Shown: piece by piece, positions 1 to 6,764 of the stretch
Position numbering within the stretch: position 1 is the first letter of the stretch
Layout of the letters: every line of letters begins with the position of its first letter
Origin: Micromonospora sonchi
Lineage (GTDB): Bacteria; Actinomycetota; Actinomycetes; Mycobacteriales; Micromonosporaceae
Assembly: GCF_014646235.1 (NCBI RefSeq)
Contig: NZ_BMNB01000036.1
Location: forward strand, 1-57,975
Reading direction: 5' to 3'
Length of the DNA stretch: 57,975 nt
The notes under the pieces: model-generated
Told to the model about the DNA's origin: nothing
Database searches by the model: none
What the model saw: the letters and a program-made list of their open reading frames with translations, nothing else
Program-made: the position numbers and the translations under genes

Positions 1-51
1 TTGACCATGCTCGCAGCTCTTCACTAGTGACCATCCGAACTCGACACTCAG

Positions 52-1284
52 ATGATCACCGAAGGGCTGCGAGACCTCATCTCCGGGTCGGATCGACCAC
101 CGCACCCCGCTCAACTTCGAAGAGCCGGCATTACGTTCAAGCCCGACGACGTTGTGCCGCCCGGAACCCCTGGTTCTGTTCTCTGCATGAGAACCAAGAA
201 CGTTCAGTCGGAGTTGGACCTGTCGGATGTGTGGGCCGTCGACTCGTCCCTTGTAAGGCGCCAGAATCAGTTCCTACAGGAAGGCGACATCCTGGTATCC
301 AGCGCCAACAGCTGGAACCTCGTCGGCAAGTGCTGCTGGATACCCCAACTCTCTGAAAAGTCGAGTTTCGGCGGCTTCGTTTCCGTCATCCGGGCGCAGA
401 CCAGCAGAGTGAACCCCCGTTACCTTTACCGCTGGTTCTCGTCGCCCCGAGTGCAGACAACAGTCCGAAGCTTCGGACGGCAAACCACCAACATCTCCAA
501 CTTGAACGTTGAGCGTTGCCTCAAACTTCCTCTTCCTCTTCCGTCGTTGCAGGAACAGCGGAGGATCGCGGAGGTACTGGATCGGGCGGACGAACTCCGC
601 ACCAAGCGCCGCGGAGCCCTCGCACGCCTCGACAACCTCACCCAATCCGTCTTCCTCGACATGTTCGGTGAGCCGTTCACCAACGAGCGGCAGTGGTTCG
701 CGTCTTCTGTGGGCGATGCCGGCAAGGTTCAGCTTGGTCGTCAGCGGGCCCCGCAATACCAGACCGGGAAGTTCACGTCTCCCTATCTTCGAGTAGCTAA
801 CGTCCACGAGGACAGGATCGATCTATCCGACGTCCTCGAGATGGATTTCAATGAGGAAGACTTTGATAGATACCAACTTCACGAAGGCGATATCCTCTTG
901 AATGAGGGTCAAAGCACAGAGCTCGTCGGACGCCCTGCCATGTGGCGAGGCGAAGGCGCGGGTTACTGCTACCAGAACACTCTTGTGCGCTTCCAGTCGA
1001 AACGTTCGATTGTCAACCCGACTTACGCCTTGGCCGTATTCCTCCGATATTTCCGGACCGGGCAACTCGCGAAGATCAGCAGCAAGACGTCGAACGTTGC
1101 TCACCTCGGTGCTGGCCGGTTCGCGAAGATGCCGTTCCCGATCCCGCCAATCAATCTACAAGAGAAGTTCGCCGAACAAGCCGAGGAGATTCGCAACCTG
1201 AAGTCCCGCCAACAGGCAAGTGATGCTGAGCTAGGCACCCTATTCGCGTCGTTGCAGGACCGCGCTTTCCGCGGTGCGCTGTGA
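52..1284 (+). CDS. hsdS: Type I restriction-modification specificity subunit HsdS
   Basis: Specificity subunit that gives DNA target recognition to the HsdM methylase and HsdR motor of a type I enzyme. At 410 aa it has the usual length. Layout: TRD1 about residues 1-155 ending LKLPLPLPSLQEQRR, central conserved helix about 160-205 (RIAEVLDRADELR), TRD2 about 215-355 ending KMPFPIPP, and a second conserved helix to the C terminus (EKFAEQAEEIRNLKSR). The two half-repeats are therefore visible. ATG 52 is the first in-frame start after stops at 25-30. No hsdM is in the window; by family convention it should lie just upstream of the left edge. The matching hsdR is at 6765, beyond an inserted block of regulators. 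A strong hairpin follows the stop. Confidence 0.9.
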   Translation: MITEGLRDLISGSDRPPHPAQLRRAGITFKPDDVVPPGTPGSVLCMRTKNVQSELDLSDVWAVDSSLVRRQNQFLQEGDILVSSANSWNLVGKCCWIPQLSEKSSFGGFVSVIRAQTSRVNPRYLYRWFSSPRVQTTVRSFGRQTTNISNLNVERCLKLPLPLPSLQEQRRIAEVLDRADELRTKRRGALARLDNLTQSVFLDMFGEPFTNERQWFASSVGDAGKVQLGRQRAPQYQTGKFTSPYLRVANVHEDRIDLSDVLEMDFNEEDFDRYQLHEGDILLNEGQSTELVGRPAMWRGEGAGYCYQNTLVRFQSKRSIVNPTYALAVFLRYFRTGQLAKISSKTSNVAHLGAGRFAKMPFPIPPINLQEKFAEQAEEIRNLKSRQQASDAELGTLFASLQDRAFRGAL

Positions 1285-1333
1285 TTAGGTAGCTCGTTTT
1301 AAGGTCCCAGCACTGCAGTCGACGCATTCCCAC

Positions 1334-1378
1334 ACGTAGAAGCGCTCGGCCCCTATGCCAGGGGGAGCGCTTCTACGT
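1334..1378. terminator. Bidirectional hairpin terminator between hsdS and the DUF397 gene
   Basis: A perfect 13-bp stem pairs 1334-1346 with 1366-1378 (ACGTAGAAGCGCT and its complement). A further CCCC/GGGG pairing inside the loop extends it. It lies between the convergent hsdS and DUF397 stops, so it could end transcription from both sides. Confidence 0.75.
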
Positions 1379-1393
1379 ATGCCTACCAATCGG

Positions 1394-1585
1394 TCAGCCG
1401 TGCTTGGCTACGCGGGCGACGAACCCCCGCCAGGCGGCCGGCGTGAAGGCCAGCGCCGGGCCGGTCGGGTCCTTCGAGTCACGGACGCCGACGACGCCCG
1501 GAAGGTTGTCGGCTACCTCCACGCAGTCGCCCTGGTTGTTACCGCTCTTCGTGCTCTTGCGCCACCGTGCACCGGTCAGGTCCAT
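1394..1585 (-). CDS. DUF397 domain protein
   Basis: Small (63 aa) DUF397 protein, a family nearly confined to actinomycetes and usually encoded next to an XRE regulator. Family marks seen: an N-terminal WRKSTKSG stretch, CVEVA near residue 21, VRDSKDP, and a C-terminal FTPAAWRGFVA. Its start overlaps the end of the upstream XRE gene by 10 bp on the same strand, so the two are almost certainly co-translated. In characterised relatives such as the BldB/WhiJ-type pairs, the small partner modulates the DNA-binding protein. That role is inferred here. Confidence 0.9.
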   Translation of the reverse strand: MDLTGARWRKSTKSGNNQGDCVEVADNLPGVVGVRDSKDPTGPALAFTPAAWRGFVARVAKHG

Positions 1586-2343
1586 GATGCTGCCGCTTCC
1601 CTAAGCAGGTCCAGAGAACTCCCACGGGGCAGGGCCTCGCCCCGGATTCGCTCCCACCGTCGATCAAGGGTAGCAAGGTCGGCCGGCTGTTCGATGATCT
1701 GCGCAGCGGCCTGACTGTCCACGTACGCCACGCGCGTCCCGTCGCGCATCTCCGCGATGGTGAACGGCCCACCGAGGCCCGGATACATGCCGACCTCTGA
1801 CGGGACGACATGGACCTGTACCGAGGAAAGCTGGGCGCACTCAACCAGGTAAGCCAGTTGCTCCGCCATCAGAGCGCGGTTGCCGTACGCGTTTCGCCGG
1901 AGAACTCCTTCATCGAGGACAGCGATGTACAGCGGACCGCCGTGCCTGCGGAGGATCGCCTGACGTGCGATGCGCCCTGCCGCCATCTCGTCCACCTCAT
2001 CCGGCGAAAGCCCTTCGCCTTCCACAGTGGCCCGGGCGTACGACTCGGTCTGTAGGAGGCCCGGCACCCACGCGAGTTGGTACGCCCGCAGCGCGACCGC
2101 CTCGCGTTCGATCTCGACCCATGGCCGGAACCACACGGGCTGGCGTCGCTTAAGAACGTCCGGCCAAAGGTCCCCTACGTCCTGGCCGAGGATGCTTGCG
2201 ACCCTTGATCGATGGCGCGGGTGCGGCACGCGTCCAGGACTCATCCATCGCGCGGCGGTCTTCGGATCTACACCGACTTGAGCAGCGAGACTTTCAGCCG
2301 TCTCGCCAGCCTCGGCCATGGCTTGAATAAGTCCGTGATTCAC
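1576..2343 (-). CDS. XRE-family regulator with C-terminal DUF5753 domain
   Basis: DNA-binding regulator of 255 aa. An N-terminal helix-turn-helix (about residues 5-60: GETAESLAAQVGVDPKTAARW) is followed by a DUF5753 ligand or effector domain (about 85-250) with the typical VPGLLQTESYARA motif. I chose the GTG at 2343 because GAGGAG lies 5 nt before it and a perfect palindrome lies just upstream. The reading frame stays open far upstream, but that part is a shadow of the opposite-strand gene. The gene is translationally coupled to the DUF397 gene. The position of the palindrome suggests autoregulation. Confidence 0.88.
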   Translation of the reverse strand: MNHGLIQAMAEAGETAESLAAQVGVDPKTAARWMSPGRVPHPRHRSRVASILGQDVGDLWPDVLKRRQPVWFRPWVEIEREAVALRAYQLAWVPGLLQTESYARATVEGEGLSPDEVDEMAAGRIARQAILRRHGGPLYIAVLDEGVLRRNAYGNRALMAEQLAYLVECAQLSSVQVHVVPSEVGMYPGLGGPFTIAEMRDGTRVAYVDSQAAAQIIEQPADLATLDRRWERIRGEALPRGSSLDLLREAAASWT

Positions 2344-2354
2344 CCAGGCTCCTC

Positions 2355-2377
2355 GATAGACGTTTCTGACGTCTATC
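2355..2377. promoter_or_regulatory. Perfect palindrome, probable operator of the XRE/DUF397 pair
   Basis: GATAGACGT at 2355-2363 and ACGTCTATC at 2369-2377 form perfect 9-bp arms around a 5-nt spacer. The site is 11 bp upstream of the XRE start codon, next to its ribosome binding site. A dimeric HTH protein is a natural ligand; autoregulation by the adjacent XRE protein is inference. Confidence 0.6.
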
Positions 2378-2540
2378 AATTCTAGGGCAACGCCGTGTAG
2401 GCGTCCCGTCACTGGCGTGAGGGTTGTGTGTAGACGGCGTGATCCGGTGGAGGTCCGCAACCCGCCGGTCGTGCTGTCGGGGCCGCCCCTGGGCGAGCAA
2501 CCGGGGCGGCGCTCTCCAGACTGCGAAGGAGGTCCCGCCC

Positions 2541-2618
2541 GTGCGTCTTCGGTTCTGGCGTCGCAAGCCTGTCCCGGCCCCGGGGCAGCGGTTTCGAGCG
2601 AACGGGGGCCGCTGGTGA
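2541..2618 (+). CDS. 25-aa basic micro-ORF at head of an XRE-TPR operon
   Basis: Very short predicted gene (25 aa, starts VRLRFWRRKPVPAPG, ends RANGGRW), rich in Arg, Trp and Pro. It is supported by a strong AAGGAGG about 7 nt before the GTG and by its stop codon overlapping the start of the next gene as GTGA. It has no signal peptide or membrane segment. It is probably a leader peptide for translational coupling, or a peptide partner of the downstream regulator. The function is unknown to me. Confidence 0.55.
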   Translation: MRLRFWRRKPVPAPGQRFRANGGRW

Positions 2619-2782
2619 GCGCCGACTCGCTGTCCGCCGTGGCTGTCGAGACGGTGATGATGCTGGTCGGTGCCGTACTGCTAGGGTTTCTGGCCGGGCT
2701 GTTTGCGTTCAAGGTGAAGTCGCGGTGGTGTCCGCGCTGCGGCGCGTCCACCGATGCCGTACCTCCGGAGGGCCGGCGGTGA
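2615..2782 (+). CDS. 55-aa single-pass membrane protein with CxxC
   Basis: Small protein with one hydrophobic segment around residues 10-32 (LVGAVLLGFLAGLFAF), then a short basic stretch and a lone WCPRCG motif. The lone CxxC could bind metal only as a dimer or with a partner. The GTG start overlaps the stop of the 25-aa ORF by 4 nt, and its stop overlaps the start of the XRE-TPR gene by 4 nt. All three therefore form one coupled operon. Function unknown; a membrane sensor or anchor for the regulator is speculation. Confidence 0.6.
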   Translation: MSADSLSAVAVETVMMLVGAVLLGFLAGLFAFKVKSRWCPRCGASTDAVPPEGRR

Positions 2783-3969
2783 CCGCCCCCGACCGGCAGG
2801 AGCGTCGTGAGCTGCCGATCGGGCGGCGGGTCGCGCAACTGCGGGTCCGGCGGGGGATGAGTCAGCAGGTCTTCGCCGACCGGATCGGCAAGTCGAAGAG
2901 CTGGGTCGACAAGGTCGAACGCGGCGTACGCAACCTCGACCGGCTCTCCGTGATCAACACGGTCGCCGGGGTCCTCGGGGTTGCCCCCGATCTCCTGGTC
3001 GGTCGCCGGGCCCGGCAGGCGACCGTCACCGAGATCGCCGCCGCCGTGGAGCGGGTACGCGAGGCCCTGGTCCGCTACGACATTCCCGCCATCTGCGTCG
3101 CGGACCTTGGCCGGCAGGTCGCCTACGCGTACACCGCCTATCAGCACGCCCAGCATCCCCAGGTGCTGCGGATGCTGCCCGACCTGCTCGCCGCAGCCCG
3201 CCACACCGAAGCGGCCGACGGACCAACACCCACCGCAGACCTGCTGGTACGGGTGTACCAGCTCGCCGCTCAGATCATGGTCAAGCTCGGCGAACCCGAC
3301 CTGGCGTGGCTCGCCGCCGACCGCGCCATGACCATCGCTGGCGGCGACCCGCAACGCACCGCCACCGCCGTTTTACCTCTCGCGCAGGCCCTACGCGCCC
3401 AGCGGCGTGGCCGCCTGGCGTTGGCCGTCACCACGACCGCGCTGCGTCACCTCGACCCGGCACCTTCCCCCGACGCCCCACCGGACCACGCCGCTCTCGC
3501 CGGAACCCTGATGGTCGAAGCCGCCCTCGCCGCCGCCAGCTACGGCGACGCGATCACCGCCGGCAACCACACCCACCAGGCCGCCCGACTCGCCAAGGGT
3601 CACCACGACAGCGACGGGTTCGGTCCGACCACAGTGGATCTTGCCCGTGCCCTGGCCGCCACCAACCTCGGCGACCACGCTCTCGCCATCGCCATCCACC
3701 TGACTGCCACCCGCAGCGACGATTGGCACCGACTCCCCGCCGAACACCGCGCCGCCCACCTCATCGACATGAGCCGCGCGTACCTGGCGATTGGCGACCA
3801 CCATGCCGCCGCATGTGCCCTGGTCATCGCCGACCAGATCGCCCCCGCTGAGACCCGAATCCGACCAGTCGCCCGCGCTGCGCTGACCGCCGTCCTCCGC
3901 GCCGGCCCCACCCCCGCCGACCTCACCCGCCTCGCCACCACGATCGGCCTGACCTCGGGCAGTACGTAG
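2779..3969 (+). CDS. XRE-family regulator with TPR-like C-terminal region
   Basis: Protein of 396 aa. An HTH_XRE domain at about residues 12-72 (LRVRRGMSQQVFADRIGKSKSWVDKVERG, given here only as its span) is followed by about 300 residues of Ala-rich helical repeats of TPR type, a common actinobacterial architecture. The GTG at 2779 is chosen because it overlaps the 55-aa gene's stop (GTGA); an in-frame upstream GTG at 2725 would overlap that gene heavily. HTH plus TPR recalls RRNPP-type peptide-sensing regulators, and a micro-ORF sits at the head of the operon, but no export signal was seen. It converges on the four-gene operon at 4015-5488. Confidence 0.85.
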   Translation: MTAPDRQERRELPIGRRVAQLRVRRGMSQQVFADRIGKSKSWVDKVERGVRNLDRLSVINTVAGVLGVAPDLLVGRRARQATVTEIAAAVERVREALVRYDIPAICVADLGRQVAYAYTAYQHAQHPQVLRMLPDLLAAARHTEAADGPTPTADLLVRVYQLAAQIMVKLGEPDLAWLAADRAMTIAGGDPQRTATAVLPLAQALRAQRRGRLALAVTTTALRHLDPAPSPDAPPDHAALAGTLMVEAALAAASYGDAITAGNHTHQAARLAKGHHDSDGFGPTTVDLARALAATNLGDHALAIAIHLTATRSDDWHRLPAEHRAAHLIDMSRAYLAIGDHHAAACALVIADQIAPAETRIRPVARAALTAVLRAGPTPADLTRLATTIGLTSGST

Positions 3970-4014
3970 CGTCTACACCCTTGAGCCTGGTGGTCTTCCT
4001 GCCTAGCAGCCCGC

Positions 4015-4443
4015 CTACATGTACTCTGCTGCGACTTCCTCCGCTTCCGCCACGAACTCGTCGAGTTCGGCCGGTGTCAGCTTCTTCTCTTGTAGTAGCT
4101 GTCCAAGGACGAAGACCTCGGCAGCGAGCATGGTCTCGGCGGGGATGTTGTCGACCAACTCCGGCTCGCCGAGGGCGGCGCGGATGAGACCTTCCATTTC
4201 CAGTCCCGGCAGGCTGTCTCCGTCTGCGTACCTGGCACGGGTGCTGGAGACCCAAGCGGCAACATCGGTGGGAGTGGTGCCGGGGGCGAAGTGCCGGTTG
4301 ACCGCTAGGGTGAACGCCGCTCCGATGACCTGGAGGCCGCCGACCCAGCCGCTACGACCGAGTTCCGCGACGAGAGTCTCGGCAGTATCCCAGTCAGCTC
4401 GGGCCAAAGCCCGGACCAGATCGCTGAGTGCTTGAACCTTCAC
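4015..4443 (-). CDS. Conserved-looking acidic helical protein, last gene of four-gene cassette
   Basis: Soluble protein of 142 aa with no recognised domain. It is predicted mainly helical and ends in a strongly acidic stretch (ELDEFVAEAEEVAAEYM). I placed the start at GTG 4443, which overlaps the upstream stop as GTGA; an in-frame ATG at 4488 would add 15 residues and overlap the upstream gene by 49 bp. It is the last gene of a tightly coupled operon 5488 to 4015 with small helical proteins. No function can be assigned. Confidence 0.65.
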   Translation of the reverse strand: MKVQALSDLVRALARADWDTAETLVAELGRSGWVGGLQVIGAAFTLAVNRHFAPGTTPTDVAAWVSSTRARYADGDSLPGLEMEGLIRAALGEPELVDNIPAETMLAAEVFVLGQLLQEKKLTPAELDEFVAEAEEVAAEYM

Positions 4444-5093
4444 CTCTTCAACCTCGCTATCGTCTTGCCGATCGCGTTCGCGAACCATCGCGCCCCCATA
4501 CCTGCCAGCAGGCCGACCACCACAAGGTTTCCTGCCGCCTCCGCGCTGTCAATCTTCGGCCGTGGTGTCGTGCCCGGGATCGTTTGAGTGCCGGTTCCCG
4601 ATGAGTGTGTCCCGGCAGGCCCCTTGGGATCACGGAAAAGTTTGATCAGCTTTTGGGTGGCCTCGGTCGCGTTGGTTGCGTGGTCTTGAAGTTCGTCAGC
4701 CTTCCGTGCGGACCTGTTGAGCACTCCTCGCATCCGTTCTCGGGCGAGGGCGCGTCGGTCGCTGTCGGCCATGAGTTCTTCGCCGGACGGTGGCCCGGAT
4801 GCGGCGGCTGGTTGCGGCACCGACCCCGGGACGATGACGTTCAGGTACGCGCCGACCTGCCGGGCCGCGTCGCTGCACAACCGGGCGAGCCGGTGGGCCT
4901 TGTCGGCGCCGGTACGGCTATGAGTCACCGCCGCGCGTAGCGACGGATGATCGGAGCCCCTGCCCACCGTCGTGTACCGCGCGTTCGCCTCGGCGACATC
5001 CGTCGCGGCGCGGGATGCCCGTACCGCGAGTGCATCCAGATCCTCCACGGCGGACCTGAGTTGGGCGACGACCTGGGCGAGCAGGCCGCTCAT
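4440..5093 (-). CDS. Helical protein with C-terminal membrane segment, unknown function
   Basis: Protein of 217 aa. Residues 1-95 look like a helical hairpin resembling WXG100-type small proteins, though without a clear WXG motif. A Pro/Ser/Gly-rich linker spans about 95-175, and a hydrophobic C-terminal segment (NLVVVGLLAGMGARW, about 188-203) is followed by basic residues, suggesting a C-terminal membrane anchor. It overlaps the upstream 86-aa gene by 4 nt (ATGA) and the downstream 142-aa gene by 4 nt. The fold comparison is by eye only. Function unknown. Confidence 0.7.
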   Translation of the reverse strand: MSGLLAQVVAQLRSAVEDLDALAVRASRAATDVAEANARYTTVGRGSDHPSLRAAVTHSRTGADKAHRLARLCSDAARQVGAYLNVIVPGSVPQPAAASGPPSGEELMADSDRRALARERMRGVLNRSARKADELQDHATNATEATQKLIKLFRDPKGPAGTHSSGTGTQTIPGTTPRPKIDSAEAAGNLVVVGLLAGMGARWFANAIGKTIARLKR

Positions 5094-5350
5094 CCCAGCA
5101 CTTTCCGGTACGCGCTGCCGCTGTCCTGAGCGGCAGCGATGGTCCGCAGGGTCAGCTTCACCTCGCGTATCGCGTCGGCGATGGCCTTGCGGGCCTGTTC
5201 CGCCTCGGTCCGCTGGCTGTCGTGCAGGGTGGCGAGCACGAGCCCGGAGACCTCGTCCAGGGCCGTACCGATTCCTTCGATCGTGGTCTTGCCCTGGTCG
5301 AGTAGTTGGTGCGCTTCGTCGAGGGCCGCCTTGACCTCGCTGATGCTCAC
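5090..5350 (-). CDS. Small helical protein, possibly DUF6244 family
   Basis: 86-aa protein starting MSISEVKAALDEAHQLLDQG, predicted all-helical, with no signal peptide or cysteine. In pattern it resembles small Micromonosporaceae proteins annotated DUF6244, a recollection not verified here. The GTG start lies only 3 nt after the stop of the 44-aa gene, and the stop overlaps the next gene as ATGA. Its N terminus (SISEVKAALDEA) is similar to that of the 44-aa protein (ASIEQVKAELAQA), so the two may be paralogues. Confidence 0.7.
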   Translation of the reverse strand: MSISEVKAALDEAHQLLDQGKTTIEGIGTALDEVSGLVLATLHDSQRTEAEQARKAIADAIREVKLTLRTIAAAQDSGSAYRKVLG

Positions 5351-5353
5351 GGG

Positions 5354-5488
5354 TCAGCCAAGGATGCTGATGTATTGCCGGGCCGCCTGGGTGCTGCCCT
5401 GGAGGACCGTCGCGGCTTCGATCAGCCGCTGCTTGCTCTGCTCGGCCGCCTGGGCAAGTTCGGCCTTGACTTGCTCGATGCTGGCCAT
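5354..5488 (-). CDS. 44-aa helical protein, first gene of four-gene cassette
   Basis: Short gene encoding MASIEQVKAELAQAAEQSKQ followed by 24 more residues ending RQYISILG. It is supported by GGAAGGA about 6 nt before the ATG, by 3-nt spacing to the next gene, and by similarity to the start of that 86-aa protein. Likely one long helix or a hairpin of WXG100-like size. It heads the operon; upstream is a 140-bp gap that should hold the promoter. Function unknown. Confidence 0.7.
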   Translation of the reverse strand: MASIEQVKAELAQAAEQSKQRLIEAATVLQGSTQAARQYISILG

Positions 5489-5628
5489 GCCGTCCTTCCG
5501 GTCCGCTGGCGTGGGGCGCTAACGCCCTTCACGTTCGGTAGCGGCGCAGACACTACCCAACATGAATAGCCTTCCGCAGCCCCGCTCCCAAGGCGAGGGG
5601 GTGGCACCTTCAGCGATTCGATCACGAA

Positions 5629-6459
5629 TCACCGGACCAGCAGGGCCTGCGCGGTGAGCCAACGGTACAGCGTCATGGCCAGTTCTACGGGCTGGTCGAG
5701 CTGGACCAGGTGGCCTGCCCCATCGATCAGCTTGAGTTGGGCGCCCGGGATGAGTTCGGTCAGGCGGTGGGCACGGTCGACCGGGATCCAGGTGTCGTCC
5801 GTGCCCCACACCACTAGGACCGGCAGGTCCAGACGGGGGTAGCGGTCCTGGATCTCGTCGGTGTAGCTCTGGTCCGCCTGGGCGATCTGCCGGTAGAAGG
5901 CGGCCTGCCCGGTCGCATCGAGCCACGGAGACACGAGTACCTGCATCTGGTCGGGTGTGAGACCCCGGTGGCTGGCTCCGGCGATGTAGGCCCGGAGCGC
6001 TCCTTCGTGGACGGCGGGCGGCATCGCGCTGAAAGCCTCGGCGTTGTCGCGTACCAGCCGGAAGAAATCCGACCCCCAGGGAGCCAGCGCCACCACGTCG
6101 ACCAGCGCCAACGACGCGAACGAAGAGCCGTGCAGGAGACGAGCCCGCAACGCGACGGCACCGCCGTAGTCGTGCGCCACGACATGCGGGGACGGCAACT
6201 CCCAGTGCGAGACGAGGTCGGCCAGCAACTCACCCTGGACATCCAGCGACACCCGGTGCTCTGGCAGCTTCGAGGAGAGCCCGTAACCGGGCATGTCCCA
6301 GAGGTAGACCGTGAACTGGTCGCTCAGGGCCTCGGCGTAGGGGCCCCACAACTGGGAGGACCACGGCGTGCCGTGACAGAACACGACGGCGGGCCCAGCA
6401 CCCGTCCGACCCCATCGGACCGTACGTCCGCGCCACTCGAACTCTTCCGTCAGATCCAT
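5629..6459 (-). CDS. Alpha/beta hydrolase with Asp nucleophile (dehalogenase / epoxide-hydrolase type)
   Basis: Alpha/beta-hydrolase of 276 aa. The oxyanion-hole motif HGTPWSS is at 29-35. The nucleophile elbow reads AHDYGG (95-100), so the nucleophile is Asp97 rather than Ser, as in haloalkane dehalogenases and soluble epoxide hydrolases. An acid residue in WGTDDTWIP (about 219-227) and the catalytic His in GAGHLVQLD complete the triad. The substrate cannot be read from sequence, and many such proteins in actinobacteria are annotated only as hydrolases. It is divergent from hsdR and lies alone, with a palindromic repeat in the shared upstream region. No clear SD precedes the ATG. Confidence 0.85.
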   Translation of the reverse strand: MDLTEEFEWRGRTVRWGRTGAGPAVVFCHGTPWSSQLWGPYAEALSDQFTVYLWDMPGYGLSSKLPEHRVSLDVQGELLADLVSHWELPSPHVVAHDYGGAVALRARLLHGSSFASLALVDVVALAPWGSDFFRLVRDNAEAFSAMPPAVHEGALRAYIAGASHRGLTPDQMQVLVSPWLDATGQAAFYRQIAQADQSYTDEIQDRYPRLDLPVLVVWGTDDTWIPVDRAHRLTELIPGAQLKLIDGAGHLVQLDQPVELAMTLYRWLTAQALLVR

Positions 6460-6630
6460 CCGGCCAAGGTTGCCAGACGGTCATCGGTGATATCCCTCCA
6501 TCCCCTATCCCCCACCCGCCAACCGGAGAACGCCTGTAGCTGCCAGGACAACTGGACCTCCGACTTACGGCCCTGAATTCCCCCCATCCGACCGGAGCCG
6601 CCCAGCACACCGCGCGATTCGAACGAACAC

Positions 6631-6703
6631 CTCCCCGTTGATCATGAGGTTAGCGGCGTTCTTGATCTCCAAAACTGCCGCTAACCTCATGATCAACGGG
6701 GAG
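6631..6703. repeat. Palindromic repeat A (perfect 27-bp arms)
   Basis: Arms 6631-6657 and 6677-6703 are perfect inverted copies around a 19-nt loop. The core arm begins GTTGATCATGAGGTTAGCGG. It sits between divergent genes (hydrolase and hsdR), so it is unlikely to be a terminator. The arm closely matches repeat C at 29674-29728. Confidence 0.85.
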
Positions 6704-6764
6704 GCGGGCGGGGGTGGTGTGAGAACATCGGGGCTGCTGTCGATCGTGGGGGTTGACGCTGGGG

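Noticed and set aside
27..356. Alternative N-terminal frame for hsdS
   Set aside because: HsdS-like sequence continues in the frame starting at ATG 52; the other frame is Arg/Pro-rich and shows no TRD pattern.
2344..3354. Long upstream extension of the XRE/DUF5753 reading frame
   Set aside because: It is antisense to the XRE-TPR operon and lacks protein-like sequence; a good SD and operator mark the true start at 2343.
5629..6459. Naming the hydrolase a haloalkane dehalogenase
   Set aside because: The Asp nucleophile is shared with epoxide hydrolases and others; halide-binding residues cannot be confirmed by eye.
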